From Mauremys mutica (Eukaryota > Chordata > Testudines > Geoemydidae), in NCBI RefSeq assembly GCF_020497125.1, contig NC_059082.1, forward strand, positions 65,984,948 through 66,048,947: a DNA stretch of 64,000 nt. Reading direction: 5' to 3'. The notes under the pieces are model-generated. The model was not told where the DNA came from. It was given only the letters and a program-made list of their open reading frames with translations, and did not search any database. Position 1 is the first letter of the stretch; every line of letters starts with the position of its first letter. Shown in pieces: positions 35,666-46,504 of the stretch. Position numbers and translations under genes: made by a program.

Positions 35666-36879
35666 GGTGTGATGGAAGATGAACTAAGTAAATTAATGAA
35701 TAAATTGTGAATGATCTGAAAATCAGAACTGCTTAAAAGCTGAAACCGCTGAAAGGACACATTTCCATTTAGCACCCTGATCCCCTTTGCCATTCTGTGG
35801 GAGATGACTGATGGACAAGCTGTGATGGTTCTATGTGCTGCATTTTGATTTAACGTATGATACAGTGCTTCCCTCTTCATTTCATAATAGTAGTTTTATT
35901 TTGCCAACTGAAAATGGCTACAAGAGAACAATATGTCAAATACAACGGGCTGGATTCTTTGCTGGGGTAAATCAGCATAATTCCATTGAAGCTGAGAGAT
36001 TTACACTGGCTGAGAATCTGACCCCAAATCTTTCGTGCAGCTGAGTTTCCTTGAGGAAACTTGCTTACATTCTGTAACTTCCTTATGACACTACTGCTTG
36101 TTATTAATTTGATATACATCTTGTAATATAAATTGAATCTTTTAAAGTCCACTATATGATAGACTATTAGGGCAGGTGTTTAATTGTGTTTCATGAATTG
36201 TATGGTGAGTGTAAGTACATGCTGTGACCTCTTACATGCTTCAGTTATCTCCCACTGTAAATTAGATATAGCTGTTAGAGACTAAATGAAACAAGTCTTG
36301 CCTAATAATGTTTATAATCGAAAAACAAGTAGAATCTGATTAACTTGATCTGTTAGCAATATGATAATGGACCAATGAACAAATGTTTATGCTTTCACTG
36401 TTTTAGATCAATGCATTTGTGTTCATATGTTAATTAGAAAAAATTAAAATCACTAGAACTGCAAAGTATTATGGCACTTCAGCGTCATTGTGATTACATA
36501 TGCTAATTGATCTGGTTAAGTGAAGGAATAAATCCTTAATCTTTAATGTCTGCTCAAGTGCTGCTCAGGTCATAATGTGCTAAGTAATCTGACACTAGCA
36601 TCTAGTTAGGCAAGCCCTAGAAGTAGGACTCTTCATTCTCTGCATATTTGTTCTCATTTTTTGTCTTGTATCCCTAGGTTGCTGAATTCAACCCTTTCTA
36701 ATGGTCATTCTTCTTATTATAACACGTTTGGGGGAAAAATGGCTCTGGCTGAGGTGAATTGATCATAAGGAGTATAACACACTCCCTATTGGATGGCATG
36801 GACGGTCCTGTGGTTAGGGCACAGGAGTGGTGATGGGGCAGTCAAGGTTCTTTTGCCAGCCCTACCATAGATTTCCTGT
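35666..36879. other. Intron 2 stretch with one ancient repeat fragment
   Basis: AT-rich. An old amniote repeat lies at 35945-36045, and the rest is unrecognised. Confidence 0.4.
35945..36045. repeat. Ancient amniote palindromic repeat
   Basis: GGGCTGGATTCTTTGCTGGG, GTAAATCAGCATAATTCCAT and GATTTACACTGGCTGAGAAT form two loosely inverted halves around ATTCCATTGAAGCTGAG. This layout is typical of an old dispersed amniote repeat (from recall). Confidence 0.5.
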
Positions 36880-36956
36880 GTGATCTGGGGTTAGAGCATG
36901 AGTCTGGGAACTGGGAGATTGGAATTCCAGTCCTGGCTCTGCTAATGACTTTAGAT
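36880..36956 (+). repeat. MIR fragment interrupted by a hAT insertion
   Basis: GCATGAGTCTGGGAACTGGG and CCAGTCCTGGCTCTGCTAAT are MIR words. The hAT at 36957 inserted after CTTTAGAT. The diverged MIR may resume after 40897 (GATCCCTTTTAATGTTTCC). Confidence 0.6.
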
Positions 36957-37030
36957 CAGGGGTGGGCAAACTTTTTGGCCCGAGGGCCACAATGGGGTTG
37001 TGGAACTGTATGAAGGGCTGGGTAGGGAAG

Positions 37031-37454
37031 TGTAGCAGTCTAGGGAACCTTGGAAGATTTTGTTATGGCTTAGCTCAGGCAATTCCGCTTTCTCAGCCTC
37101 CGGTTATTGTAGGACACAGCATGCTAGCTTTGACCTGCCTCAACCGGCTGGGACTGCTGCGTGGCAAGCCCCTGGCTGTTGGCCAGGGGGGGCAGCCCCG
37201 GAGGGCGGAGAGTGTCTATTGCATTATGTATGAGCTGATATGCTGCTGTTTGTATAAAATGAGCATGCTTTGTGTTTGTTATTAGGACTTCACCCCAGGC
37301 CGAGCTACAGGGCGCTGGGTCCCCGTCTCAGTGACAGCAACGCTTGGGGTCCCCGTTGCAGATGTGTCACTTTACCTTCATTAAAGCCAATTACTCTCAG
37401 TGTGGAGTCGGTCTCGTTCTTGCAGAGTACCTCGGACCCTTTTGGGCAGTAACA
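37031..37454 (+). repeat. 5' LTR of the young non-autonomous LTR element
   Basis: 424 bp, starting TGTAGCAGTCTAGGG and ending GGGCAGTAACA. TATAAAA lies at 37253-37259 and an ATTAAA polyadenylation signal at 37380-37385. By eye it differs from the 3' LTR at only two positions (CCGGCTG versus CCGACTG, and AGGGGGGGCAG versus AGGGCGGGCAG). The upstream flank GGAAG (37026-37030) is the target duplication. Confidence 0.95.
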
Positions 37455-39732
37455 AATGGCGCAGCGAGCAGGGTACTCTGGAAGACGATGCCGCTGTGGC
37501 AGAAGGTAGGGGAGGTAGGGAAGCCGTTGCTGTCCCTACAGCGCATACCGGGGTGACCCCAGACGGAACGCTGGGGGTCGGTAGCGCGGACCGTGGCAGG
37601 CTGGGCGGCTCCAGCTAACTGGCCGGGATTCCAGCAGGCAGCTGGGATCCGTCTGAGCAGCTGCTTGAGAGCTTACAGCGGTTGCGGGCGAACCGGCAGT
37701 CTGGGACGGAGCGGCGGGCGATGGGGGAGCTAGGGTGGCTCCTCCTAACCACCCTTTGGGCCCAGGACGAGGAGGTGCTCCGCTGGCAGCGGGCCCTGGA
37801 CGGGAAGGCGTTGGAGTGCACGGCGTAGGCAGAGGCCCGTGCCGGTGCCCCGGAGGTCGTTTGGACCTACAAGCGAGTGAGTTGTTTCGGCAGGGGCCAA
37901 GAGAAGGCATCCTACGCTGACTGGTCCGAGTCTGGGACAGTGCCGGGAACACCGGTATGCTTCTCCGGTATGAGCTGCATCGGCTGGGTGTCCTGACACA
38001 GGATGCGCAGGTTAAGGCAGCCGAGGGGAGGAAAAGGAACACAATGAGTTAAAGCTAAAAAGCTAAAGATAAGAGACTAGCTCCAGTCAAGGACATCGCT
38101 GCAACTGAGACTTGGCGGACAACCAAAAGAAAGAGGGGGGCTTAACTGTGCCCAGGCCGCTGGGATGGCTGTAAAACCTGGCCAGACACTACCGGAATGT
38201 GTTAGATTCCTTTTCTCATGGGTAGAGAAACGCTACAAAGAAGAGACTGGAGCTGGGGGGGGGGGGCAAGGTGGAGGGCTGGTTAACCTCTCCCTTGTCC
38301 ACTGGCAGCCCCCATTGTGTCATTGGATTCTTTTGAAAGAAGCAAAACCATTACAGGGTGATTTGCTGGTGACCTTACCCCCGAAGAGACTGGAGCTGAA
38401 CCACGACTGTGTTGGGAAAGAAGGAGATACACCCAAAAAACCCACGCCATCGAAATGACTGGAGCCTCAATCCAGCACTTCCTGACCAGGAAGGACATTG
38501 GGAACTGACCCTGGTGAAGAAACGAAGAATTGTACACAGGCAGGCAGGCAATAGACAGAGAACTTGGAAAGGAAAAAAGGATCGGGCCCAAGCGGCCAGG
38601 CTACAGACAACAGCTTGGGAATTTCAAATATTCAGGGGGATACTTGGAATGGTGATTTAGCTGAAGAATGTATATAGTGCTATGTACTTGTAATTGTATT
38701 AGGCTTAAGAGCATATAAGTGGTGGTGTTTTCCTTTAGTGTTAAAAAGTAGGAGTTAATAGTAAGAACCCTTAAGCTGTGAATAGCTTTGAATTTAGAAG
38801 TAAGCCAGGATGCAATTGTATTATTGTAAATGATTCAATTGATGATGTAATTTTTCTTTTTTTTTTGCCTGATAGTAATACGGGTATTTGTATATTGTAT
38901 GTAATGATTGTTTGCCCAGTAGGGGTAGTTTTGTTTTTGTTTTTTAGATATTAAGAAAATTAGTGTTAGCTGTATAGTATTTAATGTATTATGTATTTAT
39001 TTATAGAGTTTACATTTATGTTTTATGTTTGTTTTGTGGTGTTTGGTTTTTTTTGGCCAGAATTATTGTTGTGTTGTTAAGGTTTTTATGTGGTTTATGT
39101 TGTGTTTTCTTTAGGATCCCCCCCCTCCCTCAGTGTCAGTTTGATCACCTGACACATGATGGGATGGATTGGTAACAGAAATTTGTCACAGTTTGGTGAG
39201 CAATAGAGAAGGGGGGGAACCCTGCAGGATTTATGTTATTTGTTTTGTTTTATTTTTGTTGATTTGTGTTTGTTGTGTTTGATGTTGTTGGTGTTGTATG
39301 TTATGAATTGTATGATTAAAGGTGAGCCCTAATAGATTAAGGAAATATTATTTGGTTTTGGTTCACTATTTAGCTTTGGCTTTGTTTTGTTTAACCGGTT
39401 ATTGTTGTTTTTTCTGCTCTGTTCATTTGGGCGTTGGGGGGTGTGAGCGGAACTGAACTTCTCGTTCGTAATTCCTCAGGGTGGAAGTCATGTGTGCGAT
39501 GAAGCTCTGAGGTTGTCCTGAGATTTTACAGTCCCGCCCCCCCCATAGCGGATAATGTAATGGAAGTAGGAAAAATCTGGCTTAGACTGTAATTTTCTCT
39601 GCTCTTTGTGTAATTTTTTGTTCTGTTTAAGCGCAAGCAGACAAATGGGAATGCTGGTGTTTGTATTGCTAGATTAGCTCAAGGTTATGCTGCTGTTGTG
39701 GTACCGGAGCGCTGAGAAGGCGAGGGGGGGAA
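37455..39732 (+). mobile_element. Internal region of the LTR element, no recognisable gag, pol or env
   Basis: About 2.28 kb lies between the LTRs. Directly after the 5' LTR comes a primer-binding-site candidate TGGCGCAGCGAGCAGGG (37457), whose tRNA I could not identify. Directly before the 3' LTR is a purine run, GAAGGCGAGGGGGGGAA, a polypurine-tract candidate. The first 600 bp is GC-rich with short interrupted frames, perhaps a decayed gag. The longest same-strand frame later is 97 codons (38165-38458) and unrecognised. The segment 38860-39480 is T/G-rich. No protease, reverse transcriptase, integrase or envelope motif is visible, so mobility would require proteins supplied in trans. Confidence 0.85.
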
Positions 39733-40156
39733 TGTAGCAGTCTAGGGAACCTTGGAAGATTTTGTTATGGCTTAGCTCAGGCAATTCCGCTTTCTCAGCC
39801 TCCGGTTATTGTAGGACACAGCATGCTAGCTTTGACCTGCCTCAACCGACTGGGACTGCTGCGTGGCAAGCCCCTGGCTGTTGGCCAGGGCGGGCAGCCC
39901 CGGAGGGCGGAGAGTGTCTATTGCATTATGTATGAGCTGATATGCTGCTGTTTGTATAAAATGAGCATGCTTTGTGTTTGTTATTAGGACTTCACCCCAG
40001 GCCGAGCTACAGGGCGCTGGGTCCCCGTCTCAGTGACAGCAACGCTTGGGGTCCCCGTTGCAGATGTGTCACTTTACCTTCATTAAAGCCAATTACTCTC
40101 AGTGTGGAGTCGGTCTCGTTCTTGCAGAGTACCTCGGACCCTTTTGGGCAGTAACA
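39733..40156 (+). repeat. 3' LTR of the young non-autonomous LTR element
   Basis: 424 bp, the same length as the 5' LTR, with TATAAAA at 39955-39961 and ATTAAA at 40082-40087. It is followed by GGAAG (40157-40161), matching the 5-bp duplication upstream of the 5' LTR, so this is an intact two-LTR insertion. Confidence 0.95.
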
Positions 40157-40896
40157 GGAAGGCTGTGCCTCCCCAAACAGCCTGCCCCCTATCCTGTCCC
40201 CTGACCCATCCAACCTCACCGCCCCTTGTCCCCTCACCTCCCAGTCCCGGAACCCCTGCCCCCTATTCAACCCCTCTGCTCCCTGTCCCCTGACTGTCCC
40301 GAACCCTATCCACACCCCCCACCTCTGACAGCCCCCCTGGGATTCCCACCCCCTATCCAACTGCCCTCTGCTCCTCATCCCCTGACCACCCCCTCCTGGG
40401 ACCCCCCCCGCCCCTAACTGCCCCCTGGGATCCCACCCCCTTATCCACACACACCCCGCTCCCTGTCCCCTGACTGCCCTCCCGACCCCTATCCACATCC
40501 CTGCCCCCTGACAGGCCCCCTGGGACTCCCACTCCCAACCCTCCCTGTCCCCATCTCCTGACCGACTCCCCAGAACCTCTGCCCCATCCAACTGCCCCCT
40601 CCTCCCTGACTGCCCCCCCCCAGGACCTCCCGCTCCCTTACCTGACCCCCCGCCCCCGCTCTCCGCCCCCTTACTAGCAGCAGGAGCTCGCAGCCACAGC
40701 ACTCAACCAGAGCCACTGCGTTCCCCATGCTGCCCAGCGGGAGCGGCAGGCCAGAGTGCAGCCTGCGGGGGGGGAGGGGAACAGTGCGGGAGGGGACAGG
40801 GACTAGGTTCCCTGGTCGGGAGCTCAGGCCGGGCAGGACAGTCCCACAGGCCGGATATGGCCCGCGGGCTGTAGTTTGCCCACGTCTGCTTTAGAT

Positions 40897-42264
40897 GATC
40901 CCTTTTAATGTTTCCTCTTAGTTTAGAAGACTAAACTAATTATTTGACACAGGCAGAAAATAGGAAGGTGTGAGGTGCACTGTGCCAAAGGCCCCCGTTA
41001 TTGTGAGATATACCCAGATAATCCTGGCAAGTGACCTGCACCCATCTGCTGCATAGGAAGGTGAAAAAACCCTAAGCTACTCCTAGCTATAGTTTCTTCC
41101 CAGGAGTTCACATCACTGGAGGGGGCGGGGAAGGCGGGGTTTCGACTTCAAAGAAGTTTTCTTTCATGGAGACAAAGGTTTCACTTTTTAAATCTACCTT
41201 CATAGGCCAATTCAATCCAGCCACATGTTTTCTTTTAAGTTACTAAATTAGAAATAAATTGAAGTCTGTTACAGTCCCATGCCTTACTCTCTTGGCATAT
41301 CTGGTGGATACATTCTGGGTGCATTTTTTTCTCTCTTAATAACACAGTCAAAGATTAAACTATAGGCACCAGCATCAGAGGGCACTGCTGGAATGGTTAG
41401 CCCACATCTGGATGAGTGAGTTTGATCAAGAAAACATTAATTAGAATTCTTTAGCTCTCTTTCTCAGAACTAGACAAAATTGTCAGTTGTGTGTGGGCAT
41501 TGGTGGTGAGGCATATTTAACATAAATCTCCACTGCTGTCAAAATCCACTAATTTCCCTGAGTTATAGCATAGTATCAAATTATATATTATTATTTTGGC
41601 TTTATATTTAGGTTATCGTCTTATCTTTGTGTACATGTGAAATGTAATGCTTGTGCAGAGTGCTAGATTGGTACTCTAGAGAGGCTAACATCTTCTGTTT
41701 ATCCACAGAAGAGATACAGCCTAAGTAACTGCTGTTCAGGCTTCGCCATGCTTTTCCCCCCAGCATGCCTCTACTGTGACCTGGAAGGCAACACCTCTAG
41801 TAGTGAGAGAGTAGCTCATTCTCCACAGTCAATTCAGTTCTCTTCTGAAATTGATGATAAGGTGGATCACTGTCCACTGGAAATGTGACTAACCCCAAAG
41901 ATTTAATGGACATTGGGTGATGTTTGCGCTAAGAGCAATAAACTGTGGCACAGAAGGGCAATTCTTCATTTTCAAACTTTAAAAAATGCTCAATGTGTAA
42001 ACAGAGTAGGAGGTTGTGCTTAGAAAAATAATAGACGTGGGTAACTTAAAATTGGAAAGGAGAGAAAAGCTTGCACAAGCTGCTTAGTAGAGAGACAGTT
42101 AGAGGTAGTTTGTGTGTGTCATTTATATATGTGTTTATAGGACTGCATATACAAATTTTTAAAAAATAATACCACCTTAGTCACTTTGCCTTTATGTTTA
42201 ATTCCTTTCACAAAGCTTTGTCTATGCTTTTGTCTTTTTAAAAAAATAAAAATTTGTTTAATAA
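40897..42264. other. Intron 2 stretch, nothing recognised
   Basis: Apart from a possible MIR remainder at the start, no feature is supported. Confidence 0.4.
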
Positions 42265-42375
42265 AAGATTGTAAGCTCTTCGGGGCAATTCCTGTGTCAT
42301 GGTCTTTGTACAGCATTTAGCATGATGGGGGTCTCCAGTCCTTTGGGCATAGGTGTAATACAAATAATAATAGTA
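42265..42375 (+). repeat. MIR/L2-type 3' tail
   Basis: GATTGTAAGCTCTTCGGGGC, GTCTTTGTACAGCATTTAGC and ATGATGGGG are the conserved tail words of L2-mobilised repeats, followed by an A-rich AATAATAATAG end. Confidence 0.7.
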
Positions 42376-42607
42376 ATCACATGTTGATAAACTAATATCT
42401 CTAGCATCACCTCTGCCCGCACCTATCTGAGCTGACTTTGAACTGGCAACTGCTAAGTGAAAGACTCTCTGTACGTGACTGTTACTGCATTTCTTTTTAT
42501 AGCTGATAAATTCTTAAAATGTTCTTATTCATCTCAGACACTTTCTGTTAAAAAATTTAATTAACTTCTAGTTTCTTTTTTAGGTCTTTTCACTTGTATT
42601 TTATAAT

Positions 42608-44060
42608 TGCCAGAAGAAGAAACTCCTGAGAGCTGGCCATGTTACTCTTCTAGGATAGGGCTGCTTTGTTCTATTCCAGGCCTCTGGGCAGGTCTTGTTA
42701 CTGGAGAATTTCTCCTACCTAGGGGATACTCAGGCACCATAGAGCTGTTTCTACACCATTCTCCCTGTGACCCTAAGAGCTCTTCAGTGCTGACTGGCAA
42801 AAAGGGCTCACTGTCATGTAGCAGCAACTTCTGTCAGGCCTGAGAAACACACTACACCTAACACATAGTCGTCATGGTATTTATCTATAAAGAATGCAGT
42901 GTATGGTATCAAATGAGAACATATCACATTGGTCATCATAATCGTTGTGTGATGTATGTAGGGGTAACAATGAAAAAGTTGTATGTGTGTACTAAAAATA
43001 TGCTCAAGCCATATAACCAGGGAGAGAATTGGTAAATAAGTTTGTCCCAGAGAAAGAAATGTTGATATGCCCATCTGCCTAGGTCTCAAATGTAAATGGA
43101 GTAGGGTAAGCCAAAGTCTGTGGGAATTATATTTGCATCTGAAGTTAACAGGAAAAGCAAATCATGTAGAGGATGGGAAAAGGGGCCATGGTGCCAGCGT
43201 TCTGGGGAACAACCAACAATACTTTTCAGAGGTTTACTGGACTAAAAGGAGAAGGGGGAAAAAGACTTTTTGGTTATCCATCACTGAGGGAACAAAGAGG
43301 TCAATCTCTCTTGTATCTCTCTGAAGGGTGGATCTCCAGCCATGGGAGTTGGTGATAGAGGTGGCTTTAGGTGAGAAACTGCCTTAGACAGGACTGTAGC
43401 CGGATAAGTTGAATTTTAATTACTAGAAATTGTTATACTTTTGTTTTATTGTTACCATTTTCGGTGTCTATTATCTTTGCTTATCACTTTTCACTTTTAA
43501 TAAAATTGTTCTTGGTTTTACTATAAATTCATCTTGGGCTGTTAATATTATAGGAAAGTATAAATCTTCAGCTGATAGGCTGGTGTGTATACTATCTCTT
43601 TAGTGACAGCGTACTTGATACTTTCTGAGGTTGTCCAGTGATGGGATGATGCTGCAGAAGAATCCTCTTCCGGGGTCTCAGGGTATTGGGGTGCAATGCA
43701 AAGTAAGGGCTGGTTTGGCTAATAAACTGGGGTGTCAGGGAGTTGTCACTCAGTTTAGCACCAGCAAATCTCTCTCGCTAAGGCAGCGGCATAACAAGGT
43801 GACTTACAGCTCTGAATGCCCAGAGAAAGTGTCACACTCCCTCCTTCCCAGGTGGTGGTGGTGTGGCCAGGGTGTCCCTGCATCCTACCAACCCCTGACG
43901 TCTGGAATTGCTCTTGCAGTGGTCAGGTGTTAGAGCTGACACAGATTGGATAGGCTGCTGTTGGTAAACCTGATGCCCACATGACCCCAGAATCAGGAAG
44001 TGGTAAGGTGACTTAAAGCCACCTTTGTGCCCTGCTGCCTCAGCTATAGCTGTGGATCCA
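42608..44060 (+). mobile_element. Probable degraded LTR or LTR-element remnant
   Basis: The segment has mixed composition with an AATAAA signal near 43500 after a T-rich stretch. It then has a GC-richer tail containing GTCACTCAGTTTAGCACCAG and AACAAGGTGACTTACAGCTC. From recall such words occur in turtle LTR families. I found no TG...CA boundaries or duplication, so both the call and the limits are tentative. The rest is unrecognised. Confidence 0.3.
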
Positions 44061-45127
44061 GGGCCCATGTGGTTTTATGTATTGCTATATCCTTTTGAAG
44101 TGTTATTCATTAAGGGCCTGGTGCTGCTCATCTTTAAAGGAAAGATTCCCTTCCTCCTACCAAAGGATATTGGGACTTTTTGTGTCATGTCCAAGATTTC
44201 AGTGTTTGAGATAGTGTAGCAGGAGAGGGCCATAAGGAAAGACCACAGCTTTGCAGAGCAAAGAGCATTGCAGTAGGATTTTTAACATTTCAAATGAAAT
44301 GAAGGGTATGGGGTTAACTACACTTAAATATGTTAGGGTCACGTAATTACTGTATGATTTCCTTTATTCAAGTCTAAAAGTTAGGAAAATATCTTTGATA
44401 ATTGCCATATGTATTAAGTAAATTGACTTTCTGGTGGAATATACATTTTGCTTGCTTTCATTTGCTAATGTATGCTTTCTCTGTGTATTCTTCTGTTTCC
44501 ATACCTGCCAAGATATCTTTCAGATCCTTAGCATGCTAAATGCAATGAGTATGATCAGCCCAGTAAAAATGACAGAAATTGATATTTCTTCAGACATAAA
44601 AACCGGTTGTAGTTTTAGAGAACAGAGGGGCAGCTGGGGAGAATTAAGCTGAAACTGTCAAGTTTAAATAAGCTGCCAAATTCTGGCCAGGATAGTAATA
44701 GAAAACATGAGGGATTGTTATCAACCATGACATCTTATTAAAACATGTGCAGTGGGATGTTCTGCACTAATCAGATATCAAGTTAGAATTTGAGTTATGA
44801 AAGGATGTTTTTCAACAAAGCAAAGCAAAATCTACATTTTAAAATATTTTTCTGAATAGTTATCAGTGTTGTCACTTTTAAAATATCACCATTCTTCTGC
44901 TTGACCTGTCAGTATCTTATTCTTAATTTATTTTTGCCCTGTTTGGTCCCAGACAACTCCACATGGAATCTGTTCAATCCACTGATGCCATCCAAAGCCT
45001 ATACCATGGGGACTTGCTCTATTTTGTGATAAGGACATAGAGTTGGTCGTGAGTGGGTTATTCTAGTTTTCAACCGCATATTCTTTCTATGCTGAGGTTC
45101 TCTTTTATCCATTTGTTTATTTAATGA
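44061..45127. other. Intron 2 stretch, nothing recognised
   Basis: AT-rich with no supported feature. Confidence 0.4.
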
Positions 45128-45252
45128 TAATCCAACTCAGCAAGGTTCTTAAGCAAGTGTCATTTTTTACATATGTGAATACTCCAATTGAAGTCAATGG
45201 AACTACTTACATGCTTAAAGTTAAGCCTGTGCTGAAGTCCCTTGCTGATTTT
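45128..45252. repeat. Ancient palindromic amniote repeat
   Basis: The halves CAGCAAGGTTCTTAAGCAAG and CTTAAAGTTAAGCCTGTGCT...CTTGCTG pair around AATTGAAGTCAATGGAACT. This is the same core theme as at 1531 and 50731. Confidence 0.6.
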
Positions 45253-45735
45253 CAACATTATTGTAGTTCTCCTCCTTAGCTGCTAAGGCAGCATGTGCAA
45301 TTCTCCTCATGCTCCTGCGTACTGAGGTTGTCATTTGTGTAGCTCTCCCATGACTTCAGGACAAGGCAATCCCAAGATTGTTCCTGAGCTCAGGTCACTC
45401 CTTTCATCATTCTGTATGCTACTAGTCATAATTGTAAAATTATTAGGTATTCATTATGTAATGTATTTAAGTTCCAATAGTGCTGATTAGTACAGCGTTC
45501 TGTATAATGAAAAAAATCCTCTTTCCTTTAGTTATTTGAAAATGTTTGCGTTCTTCACCTGCAAGTCTAAGCATTAGTATAGGCCTACAGCTACCTTTCC
45601 CCCTATCAACTTGTCTATAGAGCACCATCTATCTTCAAAGGAGCATTGATGTAAAATATTATATTGACTGTATTTGTTTAATCAGTTCAGCCAGTATGCC
45701 GATGTTGATAGACTCAGTATATTGAGCATATAGTA
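45253..45735. other. Intron 2 stretch, nothing recognised
   Basis: No supported feature. Confidence 0.4.
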
Positions 45736-46067
45736 CAGTAGAACTTTGGAGTTACAAACACCAGAAGTTACAAACTGACTAGAGTTACGAACTGACTGGT
45801 CAACCACACACTTCATTTGGAAGCGGAAGTACACAATCAGGCAACAGCAGAGACCAAAAAAAAAAAAAGAGCAACAGTATGGTACTGTGTTAAATATAAA
45901 CTTCTAAAAAAATAAAGGGAAAGCATTTTTCTTCTGCATAGTAAGGTTTCAAAGCTGTATTAAGTCAATGTTCAGTGGTAAACTTTTAGAAGAACAAACA
46001 TAATGTTTTGTTCAGAATTATGAACAACTTCCAATCCCGAGGTGTTTGTAACTCTGAGGTTCTACTG
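45736..46067. mobile_element. Tigger-like MITE, 332 bp
   Basis: The ends CAGTAGAACTTTGGAGTTAC and GTAACTCTGAGGTTCTACTG are inverted repeats, with TA immediately outside each (45734-45735 and 46068-46069). The interior is AT-rich with an A-run near 45860. No transposase is present. Confidence 0.88.
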
Positions 46068-46224
46068 TATCCAAAATGCACTTATTTATCTTTATAACTT
46101 GTCCATTTGCCAGTGGAGCAATTTAAATCACCTGATTTTTTAAATTGTTTTTACAAAACCACAACCTAATTTGACCTATTTTGTTTGTTTGTGCTCCTTT
46201 CTGTCTGCCTTTATGCACCCGTTG

Positions 46225-46345
46225 TCTCTTGTCCTATACTTAGACAGTAAGATCTTATATGGTTGTGCAGTAGCTAACCGGGGGGGAGGTCCTAGTCTGT
46301 GTCTGGAGCACCAAGATGCTAGCACAATATAAATAATTAATAATA
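46225..46345 (+). repeat. Diverged L2/MIR-type 3' tail
   Basis: Words resembling the L2/MIR tail (GTCCTATACTTAGACAGTAAG, then GCACCAAGATGCTAGCACAA) end in AATAATTAATAATAA. It is weakly preserved. Confidence 0.45.
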
Positions 46346-46504
46346 ATTTGAAAATGTATATCATAGCAATTGTAGTTTAATATTTCAACTGCAAATTATA
46401 AGCTGCACACTATAATGGAATGAAAACTCTATATTAAATTGAATGTGTTGAATTGCTAGTGAAAAACTACTCTCTTTCCTCAAACTGAAACCTTAACTGC
46501 TCAG

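Larger units (their letters stand above)
36957..40888. mobile_element. Non-autonomous hAT element carrying a nested LTR retrotransposon
   Basis: Perfect 8-bp direct repeats CTTTAGAT lie at 36949-36956 and 40889-40896. The ends CAGGGGTGGGCAAACT and AGTTTGCCCACGTCTG are inverted repeats. After the nested LTR element and its duplicated 5 bp are removed, about 800 bp remains, including a C-rich minisatellite (about 40165-40720). The right half resembles the element at 1-448. No transposase is present. Confidence 0.9.

Noticed and set aside
37536..38042. 168-codon minus frame inside the LTR element
   Set aside because: It is antisense to the element, low-complexity Ser/Pro/Arg-rich, and overlapped by several other frames.
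37270..40154. Identical 60-codon frames at 37270 and 39972
   Set aside because: They are identical only because they lie in the two LTR copies. No evidence of translation.
40007..40702. 231-codon minus frame
   Set aside because: It runs across the LTR end and the C-rich minisatellite and has Gly-rich repetitive composition, so no gene.
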